Source of the DNA: Paraburkholderia sp. | Lineage (GTDB): Bacteria; Pseudomonadota; Gammaproteobacteria; Burkholderiales; Burkholderiaceae | Reading direction: 5' to 3' | DNA length: 64,000 nt | NCBI RefSeq assembly: GCF_024281035.1 | Contig: NZ_JAMXLH010000028.1 | Location: forward strand, 1 to 64,000 | Shown: positions 1-8,154 of the stretch, in pieces | Numbering within the stretch: the stretch's first letter is position 1 | How the letters are laid out: the number at the start of each line of letters is the position of its first letter | Notes under the pieces: generated by a model | Told to the model about the DNA's origin: nothing | What the model saw: only the letters and a program-made list of their open reading frames with translations | The model's database searches: none | Program-made: the position numbers and the translations under genes

Positions 1-145
1 TGCCGGAAACCGGGCTTGTAAATTCGATGTCGTAGTAATACAGCTCACTCACGGCATCCCGGCCTGTGAACTTGAGAACCGAGAACGGCGCCGGATGTGG
101 CGCCAGCTTCAACTCGTAGGCCTGTACGGGCAGGATCAACGACAT
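1..145 (-). CDS. vgrG: VgrG (type VI secretion spike), N-terminal 48 codons only
   Basis: The gene runs off the left edge and only the first 48 codons are present, from ATG at 145-143. The visible protein begins MSLILPVQAYELKLAPHPAP and continues through a FSVLKFTGRDAVSELYYYDI stretch. That pattern (short beta-strand, Gly-Arg-Asp/Glu, Ser-Glu-Leu-Tyr-x-Tyr) is typical of the N-terminal gp44-like domain of VgrG/Tai-type spike proteins, which cap the Hcp tube of type VI secretion systems. No other T6SS gene is in the window, so this may be an orphan vgrG island with effectors to the left. The assignment rests on about 48 residues; a phage-tail-derived Rhs/VgrG-like protein is the main alternative. 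Confidence 0.6.
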   Translation of the reverse strand, partial: MSLILPVQAYELKLAPHPAPFSVLKFTGRDAVSELYYYDIEFTSPVSG

Positions 146-672
146 GCGAAAACTCCGGTGCGCGGGCGGTGGATTTAAACGGCACCGCCGGAACCGCTAT
201 GGCTCCGGCAGTGAACACAAGGAATGTGCGGATCGGCGCGGAAGAGTGCGTGATGCGAGAGAACAGGAAGGCGTACGGCAAACGCACGTCGATGCGGAGG
301 CTGGCTTTCCGGATTAATCTATCGACACCCCGGATTAAATGGTGCCGACATCTCAAATAGGATGGGCAATGTCACGAAAAATAAATATCATAATATTCGT
401 GTAATTACTATTGTCTTACCGGGGATTTTCCAGATCTCAATCCTTCAGCCAGTACAAAGCCGTATTTAGGCCTCACAAACCAGCCATAATCAAGCCGCGA
501 CCAAGCAGCGGCTTCCCGGAATTTAATAATTTTCGATGTTTATTCCGTCATTGGAATTTCGATGGCGAAAGAGCCAAAAAATACGGCTATGCCAGACATA
601 GCAGACGCCCCGCTCATCTAAAGCATGATCACGGCTGCCCCGTCTCAAGGCTGCAGCGGAATCCGCAAGCCG
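146..672. other. Intergenic, AT-rich in its middle; no gene supported
   Basis: This 527-bp stretch lies between the vgrG start and the yoeB stop. Bases about 360-600 are clearly richer in A/T than the rest of the window. Open frames on the plus strand at 97-360 and 411-704 have unconvincing composition, no good ribosome-binding site and no recognisable domain. The leftmost part should hold the vgrG promoter. The composition suggests acquired or decayed DNA between two mobile-type modules. Confidence 0.5.
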
Positions 673-939
673 TCAGTAGTGGTAGCGGCACGAAACGATA
701 TTGATCTGTGTGTTCACAACCTCATAGACCAGGCGATTCGTTTCATCAATGCGACGCGACCAAAAGCCATTCAGGTTTTCCTTCAACGGCTCCGGCTTGC
801 CAATACCCTCGAACGGCGAGCGCTGCGCGTCCTTAATGAGTTGATTGATGCGCTTCAACGTCCTTTTGTCCGGCCCCTGCCAGTAGACGTAATCGTCCCA
901 GGCTTCGGCAGTCCACATGATGTTCAACGCGACGCTCAT
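673..939 (-). CDS. yoeB: YoeB-family mRNA interferase toxin
   Basis: 88 aa, the usual length for the Txe/YoeB family of RelE-fold ribosome-dependent endoribonucleases. Family signatures visible are W-x(5)-DYVYWQ near residues 9-20, KRINQLIKD, the PFEGIGKPEPLK segment (about 42-53), the catalytic-region motif GFWSRRIDETNRLVYEV and the C-terminal SCRYHY with the terminal His-Tyr expected for activity. The start codon overlaps the stop of the upstream antitoxin by 4 bp (936-939), giving translational coupling. All active-site-type residues (Glu, Arg, His, Tyr) appear retained, so the toxin looks functional. It cleaves mRNA in the ribosomal A site when antitoxin is degraded. Confidence 0.93.
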   Translation of the reverse strand: MSVALNIMWTAEAWDDYVYWQGPDKRTLKRINQLIKDAQRSPFEGIGKPEPLKENLNGFWSRRIDETNRLVYEVVNTQINIVSCRYHY

Positions 940-1196
940 TCGGCGTCGTCAACCAGCTTGCGCGGCTTTACCTTGCCTGCGCGCGCCTGCGCAATGGAGC
1001 GCTCCAGATGCGCTACGTTTGCCGGGGAGCGCAGAAGGTGGACTGTTTCCATCAAGCTGTCGTAATGCTCCTGGGACATGACAACGGCATTGGGTGCGTC
1101 GCGGCGGGTAATGAGTGTCACGTCCCTGTCGTCAACGACCTGGTCGATCACACGCTTCAGATTGGCGCGAGCGTCGGTGAACGCGATGGTGCGCAT
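936..1196 (-). CDS. yefM: YefM-family antitoxin (Phd/YefM)
   Basis: 86 aa. The N-terminus MRTIAFTDARANLKRVIDQV is the classical Phd/YefM DNA-binding and dimerisation region, followed by DVTLITRRDAPNAVVMS (about 25-41) and the Y-x-S-L-M-E-T motif. The acidic/basic C-terminal tail (about 60-86) is the toxin-neutralising part. ATG at 1196 is preceded by a perfect AGGAGG (1206-1201) with 4-nt spacing. It is the first gene of a two-gene operon with yoeB and is expected to repress its own promoter, with a candidate palindrome at 1221-1234. Together they form a type II toxin-antitoxin module next to a type VI locus. Confidence 0.94.
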   Translation of the reverse strand: MRTIAFTDARANLKRVIDQVVDDRDVTLITRRDAPNAVVMSQEHYDSLMETVHLLRSPANVAHLERSIAQARAGKVKPRKLVDDAE

Positions 1197-1220
1197 ATAT
1201 CCTCCTTCACGGCTTACCTA

Positions 1221-1234
1221 TACCTATAAAGGTA
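1221..1234 (-). promoter_or_regulatory. Candidate YefM operator palindrome
   Basis: The sequence TACCT-ATAA-AGGTA is an inverted repeat with 5-bp arms 25 bp upstream of the yefM start, and a second TACCTA half lies just beside it (1216-1221). On the minus strand the TTTATA/TATAGGTA stretch also looks like a -10 region. Phd/YefM antitoxins autoregulate through short palindromes at this position. The assignment is by position and symmetry only. Confidence 0.45.
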
Positions 1235-1549
1235 CAACTCCATCGCACCAGGAGAAGCGTCTACATGCAACCGTATGGCTGCCCGATCGCAAATTGGACA
1301 GGAAAACCGGCAGAACGTCCGCAGCCACGCTCGTCACTCCTCGGAATCGACACCGCTGCACGCCGCCGCGCATCTGGCCGTCACGCGTTTTACCGTTGCG
1401 CTAGCATTGTTCGCGAATTGTTTGCGGCTTGTTCGCAAACTGGGCCACGCACAGGTAGCGCTTTCGCCACGCCAGAACGCTCATCGCAAGGGCGCGCGAA
1501 GGTACAGCGCCGATAACCCATAAAAGAAGCGCGACAGGAGAGTACCGTG
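1235..1549. other. Divergent intergenic region (yefM / efflux operon)
   Basis: About 315 bp between the toxin-antitoxin promoter and the nodT-type start. It should contain the efflux operon promoter. An inverted pair GTTTGCG-GC-TTGTTCGCAAAC-like sequence occurs around 1420-1441 (GTTTGCGGCTTGTTCGCAAAC), which could be a regulator site. No gene is supported here, and no dedicated repressor gene lies next to the operon. Confidence 0.4.
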
Positions 1550-3043
1550 ATGAATCGCCGTCCGGACCCCAGGGTGTTCGCGGCCCTCGCCGTGCGGCGC
1601 TCGCCACTGGCGACGCGGGCGACGCGTGCAACACTCGCGACACTCGCCGCGGCGCTGGCGGGCTGTATGTCGCTCGCTCCGCCCTTTCAGCAGCCGCCGC
1701 TACCGGTGCCGGAGACCTTCCCGAACAGCGCCGCGCAGCCCCAGAACGGCCCGAGCGCCGCCGAGACCGGCTGGAAAGATTACTTCACCGACCCCACGCT
1801 GCACGGCCTGATCGCCGACGCGCTCGACCACAACCGCGACCTGCGGCTCGCGATCCAGCGCGTGGAGGAAGCGCGCGCGATATACGGCATCCGCCGCGCG
1901 GACCAGTTCCCGACCATCGGCGTCGAGGCCGATCTCGCGCGCGCCCGCGTACCGGCCGATTTCTCGGGAGTAGGCCGCGCGGTGACCGCCAACCAGTTCC
2001 AGGTCGGCATCGGCCTCGCGTCGTGGGAACTCGACTTCTGGGGCCGTGTCGCGAACCTGAAGGAAGCGGCGCTGCAGAACTATCTCGCGACCGATGCCGC
2101 GCGCCAGGCCGTCACCCTCACGCTCATCGAGCAGGTGGCCAACAGCTATCTGAGCCTGCGCGAACTCGACGAGCGCATCACGCTCACACAGAAAACCATC
2201 GCCACGCGCGAAAAGTCCTATCGCATCTTCAAGCGCCGTCACGAAGTCGGCGCGATTTCGAAGCTCGATCTGAAGCAGGTCGAAACGCTCTGGCGCCAGG
2301 CCGTCGCACTCGGCGCGCAGCTTCAACTGGAACGCGCCACGCGCGTCAACGCACTGCAACTGCTGGTCGGCAAGCCGGTCGATCTGCCTCACAAGAACAT
2401 CGCGCTCAACGACAAAGCCGTGATGAGCGACCTGCCCGCAGGCCTGCCCTCGGATCTGCTCGTCAACCGCCCCGACATCATCGGCGCCGAGTATCAGTTG
2501 CGCGCGGCCAATGCGAACATCGGCGCGGCACGCGCCGAATTCTTTCCCAGGATCACGCTGACCGGCTCGGCGGGCACGGCGAGCACCCAGTTGAGCAATC
2601 TCTTCACGGGCCCGAGCTTCGCATGGAATTTCGGCCCGAGCGTGTCGCTGCCGATCTTCGACATGGGCCGCCGCGAAGCGAATCTCGACGTCGCGAAGTC
2701 ACAGCGCGACCAGGCCGTGACGTCGTACGAGCGGGCGATCCAGTCGGCGTTTCGCGATGTCGCCGACGCGCTCGCCGCGCGCGAGTGGCTCGCCGAACAG
2801 GTGGACGTGCTGCGCGCGACCGTCGATGCCCAGGCCGAGCGCGCGCGCCTCGCGCAACTGCGCTACGACCACGGCGCGTCGCCGTTCCTCGAAGTGCTCG
2901 ACGCGCAGCGCGATCTGCTCGCCGTGCAGCAACAATTCGTCGAAACGCGGCGCGCGCTGCTGTCGAGCCGCGTCACCCTTTACACGGCGCTGGGCGGCGG
3001 CAGCTTCGCATCGAGCGCCGACGCCGGCCGCGCCAACCCCTAA
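1550..3043 (+). CDS. NodT/OprM-family outer-membrane efflux lipoprotein
   Basis: 497 aa from ATG 1550 (AGGAG at 1536-1540; an in-frame GTG at 1547 is also possible). The signal sequence ends in a lipobox LAGC with Cys39 as the lipidation site. Two repeated TolC-like (OEP) domains follow; family signatures are WKDYFTDPTL near the N-terminus, LASWELDFWGRVAN, NRPDIIGAEYQLRAANANIG, and SVSLPIFDMGRR. It forms the trimeric outer-membrane channel of a tripartite pump. It is followed after 11 bp by the HlyD adaptor and then the ABC components, so this is an ABC-type tripartite exporter although the protein family is often called RND-associated. Substrate is unknown. Confidence 0.93.
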   Translation: MNRRPDPRVFAALAVRRSPLATRATRATLATLAAALAGCMSLAPPFQQPPLPVPETFPNSAAQPQNGPSAAETGWKDYFTDPTLHGLIADALDHNRDLRLAIQRVEEARAIYGIRRADQFPTIGVEADLARARVPADFSGVGRAVTANQFQVGIGLASWELDFWGRVANLKEAALQNYLATDAARQAVTLTLIEQVANSYLSLRELDERITLTQKTIATREKSYRIFKRRHEVGAISKLDLKQVETLWRQAVALGAQLQLERATRVNALQLLVGKPVDLPHKNIALNDKAVMSDLPAGLPSDLLVNRPDIIGAEYQLRAANANIGAARAEFFPRITLTGSAGTASTQLSNLFTGPSFAWNFGPSVSLPIFDMGRREANLDVAKSQRDQAVTSYERAIQSAFRDVADALAAREWLAEQVDVLRATVDAQAERARLAQLRYDHGASPFLEVLDAQRDLLAVQQQFVETRRALLSSRVTLYTALGGGSFASSADAGRANP

Positions 3044-3054
3044 GGTTCCCCGTC

Positions 3055-4122
3055 ATGCAGATCACAGCCCGCAGGTTGATTCCCGCCCTCATCGTGATTG
3101 CCGTCGCGGCGGGCGGCTTTTTCGGCTGGCGCCTGATCTCGAATCGCGGTCCGGGCGCCGGTTTCGTGAACGGCAACGGTCGGATCGAGGCGACCGAAAT
3201 CGACATCGCCACGCGGCTCGCCGGGCGCGTGCAAGACGTGGTCGTGCGCGAGGGCGACTTCGTGCAGGCGGGGCAGACGCTCGCGCACATGCAGATCGAC
3301 ACGTTGCAGGCGCAACGTAGCGAAGCCCAGGCGCAGCACCGCCAGGCCATCAATGCCGACGCGAGCGCGAAAGCGCAGATCGCGCTGCGCGAGAGCGACC
3401 AGCGCGCAGCCGAAGCGTTCGTCACGCAGCGCAACAGCGAACTCGACGCCGCACGCAGGCGTCTCGCACGCTCGGAAAAGCTGTCGAAGGAAGGCGCTTC
3501 GTCGATGCAGGAACTCGACGACGACCGCGCGCGCGTGAAGAGCGCGCAGGCCGCCGTTACGGCCGCATCGGCGCAGGTGACCGCCGCAGCCGCCGCCGTC
3601 ACGGCCGCGCGCGCGCAGCAGACCGGCGCCGAGTCGGCGATCGCGGCGGCGCAGGCCACCATCGAGCGCGTCCAGGCCGACATCACCGACAGCGATCTCA
3701 AGGCGCCGCGCGCGGGCCGCGTGCAGTTCCGCATCGCCCAGCCGGGCGAAGTGCTCGGCGTGGGCGGCAAGGTGCTCAACATGATCGATCTTTCGGATGT
3801 CTACATGACCTTCTTCCTGCCCACCCAGGCCGCCGGTCGCCTCGCGCTCGGCCAGGACGTGCACATCGTGCTCGACGCCGCGCCGCAATGGGTGATCCCC
3901 GCAAAGATCACGTTCGTCTCCTCGACGGCGCAGTTCACGCCGAAGACCGTCGAAACCCAGAGCGAGCGCGAAAAGCTCATGTTTCGCGTGCGGGCGCAGA
4001 TCGATCCCGAGCTTTTGCAACGGCACCTCAACTACGTGAAGACGGGCCTGCCGGGCGTGGCCTGGGTGAAGCTCGATTCGGACGCGCAATGGCCCGCGAA
4101 TCTTCAGGTGAAGGTGCCCTGA
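3055..4122 (+). CDS. HlyD/EmrA-family periplasmic adaptor (YbhG-like)
   Basis: 355 aa from ATG 3055. A single N-terminal membrane anchor (about residues 7-24) is followed by a lipoyl-type half motif [20 protein letters not shown], a long Ala/Gln-rich coiled-coil hairpin (about 75-205, rich in AQ and AA repeats) and the second lipoyl half [20 protein letters not shown]. The beta-barrel part ends at the C-terminus. It bridges the inner-membrane ABC transporter and the outer-membrane NodT-type channel. The stop codon overlaps the next start as TGATG, indicating tight coupling. The layout resembles YbhG-YbhF-YbhS-YbhR of enterobacteria. Confidence 0.92.
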   Translation: MQITARRLIPALIVIAVAAGGFFGWRLISNRGPGAGFVNGNGRIEATEIDIATRLAGRVQDVVVREGDFVQAGQTLAHMQIDTLQAQRSEAQAQHRQAINADASAKAQIALRESDQRAAEAFVTQRNSELDAARRRLARSEKLSKEGASSMQELDDDRARVKSAQAAVTAASAQVTAAAAAVTAARAQQTGAESAIAAAQATIERVQADITDSDLKAPRAGRVQFRIAQPGEVLGVGGKVLNMIDLSDVYMTFFLPTQAAGRLALGQDVHIVLDAAPQWVIPAKITFVSSTAQFTPKTVETQSEREKLMFRVRAQIDPELLQRHLNYVKTGLPGVAWVKLDSDAQWPANLQVKVP

Positions 4123-6860
4123 TGAGCGAACCCGCGGTTCGCATCGAACACGTCTCGCTGCGCTACGGCAAGACCGTCGCCTTGCGCGACGTGACGCAGG
4201 ACGTACCCGCCGGACGCATGGTCGGGCTGATCGGCCCGGACGGCGTCGGCAAATCGAGCCTGCTGGCGCTCGTCGCGGGTTCGCGCGCGGTGCAGGAGGG
4301 CAAGGTCTGGGCGCTCGGCGGCGACATGTCGAGCAAACGGCATCGCGACGAGGTATGCCCGCGCATCGCCTACATGCCGCAGGGCCTCGGCAAGAATCTC
4401 TATCCCACGCTCTCGGTCGAAGAAAACCTGCAATTCTTCGGGCGGCTCTTCGGCCACGACAATCTCGAACGCCGCCGCCGCATCGACGCGCTCACGCGCG
4501 CGACGGGCCTCGATCCGTTTCTCGCGCGGCCCGCGGGCAAGCTCTCGGGCGGCATGAAGCAAAAACTCGGCCTGTGCTGCGCGCTGATTCACGACCCCGA
4601 CCTCCTGATCCTCGACGAACCCACCACGGGCGTCGATCCGCTCGCGCGCGCGCAGTTCTGGGATCTCATCAACGGCATCCGCCGCGAGCGCCCCTCGATG
4701 AGCGTGATCGTGGCGACGGCATACATGGACGAAGCGCAAGGCTTCGACTGGCTGATGGCGATGGACGACGGCGCGATCCTCGCCACCGGCACGCCGGGAG
4801 AACTGCTCGAGCGCACGCACACGGGCTCGCTCGAAGAAGCGTTCATCGCGCTGCTGCCCGAAGCGAAAAAACGCGGCCATCAGCCGGTCGAAATCGTGCC
4901 GCTCCACGCCGACGAGAACGCCGAAATCGCCATCGAAGCAAAGGACCTCACGATGCGCTTCGGCGACTTCGTCGCGGTCGATCACGTGAGCTTTCGCATC
5001 CGGCGCGGCGAGATCTTCGGCTTTCTCGGCTCGAACGGCTGCGGCAAGTCGACGACGATGAAGATGCTCACCGGGCTCCTGCCCGCGAGCGACGGCGAAG
5101 CCTGGCTCTTCGGCCACGCCGTCGATCCGCGCGACCTCGACACGCGGCGGCGCGTGGGCTACATGTCGCAGGCGTTCTCGCTCTACGGCGAGCTGACCGT
5201 GCGCCAGAACCTCGTGCTGCACGCGCGGCTCTTTCACGTGCCCGAAGCGGATATCGACGCGCGCGTGGCCGAGATGGTCGAGCGCTTCGACCTGGCCGAC
5301 GTGCTCGACACGCTGCCCGAGAATCTCCCGCTCGGCGTGCGCCAGCGGCTCTCGCTCGCGGTGGCGATGGTGCACAAGCCCGAGCTGCTGATTCTCGACG
5401 AGCCGACCTCCGGCGTCGATCCCGTTGCGCGCGACAACTTCTGGCGGCTGCTCATTGCGCTCGCGCGCGACGACCAGGTCACGATCTTCATCTCGACGCA
5501 CTTCATGAACGAAGCGCAACGTTGCGACCGCATCTCGCTCATGCACGCGGGCCGCGTGCTGGTGAGTGCGACACCCGACGAGATCACGCAGATGCGCGGC
5601 GCGGCGACGCTCGAAGAGGCGTTCATCGCCTATCTCGTCGACGCGGGCGCGGGCACCCAGGAGAGCGAGACCGGCGAACTCGCCGCACTCGGCGCGGACC
5701 CGGACGCATCGCATGAAGCGCACGCGCAGCAACGCGGCTTCAGCTTCCAGCGCGCGTACAGCTACATGTGGCGCGAAGCGCTGGAGTTGCGCCGCGACCC
5801 GGTGCGGGCGACACTCGCGCTCGCGGGCTCGCTGCTGCTGCTCTTCGTCATGGGCTTCGGCATCAGCATGGACGTGGAGGACCTGCGCTTCGCCGTGCTC
5901 GACCTCGACCAGACAACGCTCTCGCGCAACTACGAGCTGAACCTCTCGGGCTCGCGCTACTTCATCGCGCAACCGCCGCTGTCGAGTTACGCGGAGATGG
6001 ACCGGCGCATGCGCGACGGCGAACTGGCGCTCGCCATCGAGATTCCGCCCGGCTTTGCGCGCGACGTGGGCCGCGGCACGCCGGTCGAGATCGGCGTGTG
6101 GATCGACGGCGCGATGCCGCAGCGCGCGGAAACGGTGCGCGGCTATGTGCTCGGTCTGCACCAGGGGTGGCTCCTCGACCAGGCGACGCAGCGCCTCGGC
6201 GTGCGCGTTCGCGCGCCCGTCTCCATCGAAACGCGGTTTCGCTACAACCCCGACGTGCGCAGCCTGCCCGCGATGGTACCCGCCGTGATCCCGATGCTGC
6301 TGATGATGATGCCCGCCATGCTGACCGCGCTCGCCGTGGTGCGCGAAAAGGAGCTGGGTTCGATCATCAACCTCTACGTGACGCCCGTCACGCGCCTCGA
6401 ATTCCTGCTCGGCAAGCAGGCGCCCTACGTGCTGCTCGCGCTGCTCAACTTCCTGCTGATGACGCTGCTCGCCGTCACGGTGTTCGGCGTGCCGATCAAG
6501 GGCAGTTTCCTGACGCTGTTCGGCGCCGCCGTCCTCTACTGCATGTGCGCGACCGCCATCGGCCTGCTCGCCTCGACGTTCACGAAGAGCCAGATCGCGG
6601 CGCTGTTCTTCACGATGATCGGCACGATGGTGCCCTCCGTGCAGTTCGCGGGCATGCTCACGCCGGTCTCCTCGCTGGAGGGCGCTGGCCGCTTCATTGG
6701 CCAGATCTATCCGGCCACCCACATGCTCACGATCAGCCGCGGCGTGTTCAACAAGGCGCTGCATTTCCAGGATCTCTACGCGTCGTTCTGGCCGCTCGCG
6801 GTCGCGATTCCGGTCCTGATCGGCATGACCGCCGCGCTGCTCAAGAAGCAGGAGACCTGA
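4122..6860 (+). CDS. ABC exporter: two ATPase domains fused to an ABC-2 permease (RbbA/YbhF-YbhS type)
   Basis: 912 aa from ATG 4122. ATPase domain 1 has Walker [10 protein letters not shown] (38-46), signature LSGGMKQK and Walker [14 protein letters not shown]. ATPase domain 2 has Walker [10 protein letters not shown] (about 303-311) and Walker [14 protein letters not shown], but its signature is [12 protein letters not shown] (about residue 402) instead of LSGGQ, so the domains are asymmetric. From about residue 545 an ABC-2 permease domain follows, with an N-terminal membrane segment, a large periplasmic domain and a cluster of about five membrane segments at 715-905. It pairs with the next gene, a second permease. 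Probable drug or small-molecule export; substrate not deducible. Confidence 0.92.
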   Translation: MSEPAVRIEHVSLRYGKTVALRDVTQDVPAGRMVGLIGPDGVGKSSLLALVAGSRAVQEGKVWALGGDMSSKRHRDEVCPRIAYMPQGLGKNLYPTLSVEENLQFFGRLFGHDNLERRRRIDALTRATGLDPFLARPAGKLSGGMKQKLGLCCALIHDPDLLILDEPTTGVDPLARAQFWDLINGIRRERPSMSVIVATAYMDEAQGFDWLMAMDDGAILATGTPGELLERTHTGSLEEAFIALLPEAKKRGHQPVEIVPLHADENAEIAIEAKDLTMRFGDFVAVDHVSFRIRRGEIFGFLGSNGCGKSTTMKMLTGLLPASDGEAWLFGHAVDPRDLDTRRRVGYMSQAFSLYGELTVRQNLVLHARLFHVPEADIDARVAEMVERFDLADVLDTLPENLPLGVRQRLSLAVAMVHKPELLILDEPTSGVDPVARDNFWRLLIALARDDQVTIFISTHFMNEAQRCDRISLMHAGRVLVSATPDEITQMRGAATLEEAFIAYLVDAGAGTQESETGELAALGADPDASHEAHAQQRGFSFQRAYSYMWREALELRRDPVRATLALAGSLLLLFVMGFGISMDVEDLRFAVLDLDQTTLSRNYELNLSGSRYFIAQPPLSSYAEMDRRMRDGELALAIEIPPGFARDVGRGTPVEIGVWIDGAMPQRAETVRGYVLGLHQGWLLDQATQRLGVRVRAPVSIETRFRYNPDVRSLPAMVPAVIPMLLMMMPAMLTALAVVREKELGSIINLYVTPVTRLEFLLGKQAPYVLLALLNFLLMTLLAVTVFGVPIKGSFLTLFGAAVLYCMCATAIGLLASTFTKSQIAALFFTMIGTMVPSVQFAGMLTPVSSLEGAGRFIGQIYPATHMLTISRGVFNKALHFQDLYASFWPLAVAIPVLIGMTAALLKKQET

Positions 6861-6861
6861 C

Positions 6862-7989
6862 GTGGCCCGCCATCTCGCCAACATCTACCGGCTCGGCGTG
6901 AAGGAACTCTGGAGTCTCGCGCGCGACCCGATGCTGCTGCTCTTCATCGTGTTTTCGTTTACGGCGATGATCTATTCGTCGGCGAATTCGCGGCCGGAAT
7001 CGCTGCACAAGGCGCCCATCGCCGTGATCGACCACGACGTTTCGCCGCTCTCGCAGCGCATCATCGGGGCGTTCTTTCCGCCGCACTTCCTCGCGCCGAG
7101 CATGGTGACGCCCGCCGAAGCCGACGCGGGCATGGACGCAGGCCGCTACACGTTCGTGCTCAACATTCCGCCGAACCTGCAGCGCGACGTGCTCGCGGGC
7201 CGCGCGGCGGAAGTGCAGCTCAACGTCGACGCCACGCGCATGAGCCAGGCGTTCACGGGCAGCAGCTATATCCAGCAGATGATCGGCGACGAAGTGAACC
7301 TCTTCGTGAACCGCTATCGCGCGCCGGTCGAAGCGCCCGTGTCGCTCGCGGTGCGCATGCGCTTCAATCCGAATCTCACGCAGGGGTGGTTCGGCTCGCT
7401 CATGGAGATCATCAACAACGTGACGATGCTCTCGATCATCCTCACGGGCGCCGCGCTGATCCGCGAGCGCGAGCACGGCACCATCGAACACCTGCTCGTC
7501 ATGCCGGTCACGCCCACCGAAATCATGGTGGCCAAGATCTGGTCGATGGGGCTCGTCGTACTGGTCGCGGCCGCACTCTCGCTTACGTTCATCGTGCGCG
7601 GCGCGCTGCGCGTACCGGTGGAAGGCTCGGTGGCGCTCTTTCTCGCGGGCGCGGCGCTGCACCTGTTCGCCACGACCTCGATGGGCATCTTCATGGCGAC
7701 GCTCGCGCGCAGCATGCCGCAGTTCGGCATGCTGCTCGTCCTCGTGATGCTGCCGCTGCAGATGCTCTCGGGCGGCAACACGCCGCGCGAAAGCATGCCC
7801 CCGTTCGTCCAGAACATCATGCTCGCCGCGCCCACCACGCACTTCGTCGAACTCGGCCAGGCGATCCTCTTTCGCGGCGCGGGCATCAGCGTGGTCTGGC
7901 AACCGTTCCTGTGGCTCGCGGTCATCGGCAGCGTGCTGTTCGCCTTTTCGCTCATGCGCTTTCGCAAGACGCTCAGCCAGATGGCCTGA
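6862..7989 (+). CDS. ABC-2 type permease (YbhR-like)
   Basis: 375 aa, GTG start at 6862, one base after the preceding stop. The N-terminus IYRLGVKELWSLARDPMLLL is the usual amphipathic segment plus first membrane helix of ABC-2 permeases. A periplasmic domain of about 130 residues (containing IAVIDHDVSPLSQRI) precedes a block of five membrane helices at about 180-370. The motif IREREHGTIEHLLVMPVTPTEIMVAKIW is the conserved ABC-2 cytoplasmic loop. It forms the heterodimeric membrane part of the exporter with the fused permease just upstream. It is the last gene of the four-gene efflux operon; the next operon starts after about 165 bp. Confidence 0.92.
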   Translation: MARHLANIYRLGVKELWSLARDPMLLLFIVFSFTAMIYSSANSRPESLHKAPIAVIDHDVSPLSQRIIGAFFPPHFLAPSMVTPAEADAGMDAGRYTFVLNIPPNLQRDVLAGRAAEVQLNVDATRMSQAFTGSSYIQQMIGDEVNLFVNRYRAPVEAPVSLAVRMRFNPNLTQGWFGSLMEIINNVTMLSIILTGAALIREREHGTIEHLLVMPVTPTEIMVAKIWSMGLVVLVAAALSLTFIVRGALRVPVEGSVALFLAGAALHLFATTSMGIFMATLARSMPQFGMLLVLVMLPLQMLSGGNTPRESMPPFVQNIMLAAPTTHFVELGQAILFRGAGISVVWQPFLWLAVIGSVLFAFSLMRFRKTLSQMA

Positions 7990-8154
7990 TCCCGCGTTCC
8001 ACGACGGCCCGCGACGGCCCGCGACGACCTGTTTCGCGGCACGCACGCTCACCCTGGCGAGCTACGGCCCCATTTGCGGCTATGATCGTGGTCTGCGACG
8101 CACGGCATGCCCGGCGTCCCGCTCATCGTGCAGGAGATTTCCGGAGACGTCCGA

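Noticed and set aside
411..704. 97-aa plus-strand frame in the AT-rich spacer
   Set aside because: No domain, weak start, and it runs into yoeB on the other strand.
4104..6884. 926-aa open frame on the minus strand opposite the fused ABC transporter
   Set aside because: The composition (Arg/His/Glu-rich, no hydrophobic periodicity) is a typical antisense shadow of a high-GC coding frame; the plus-strand protein has all ABC motifs.
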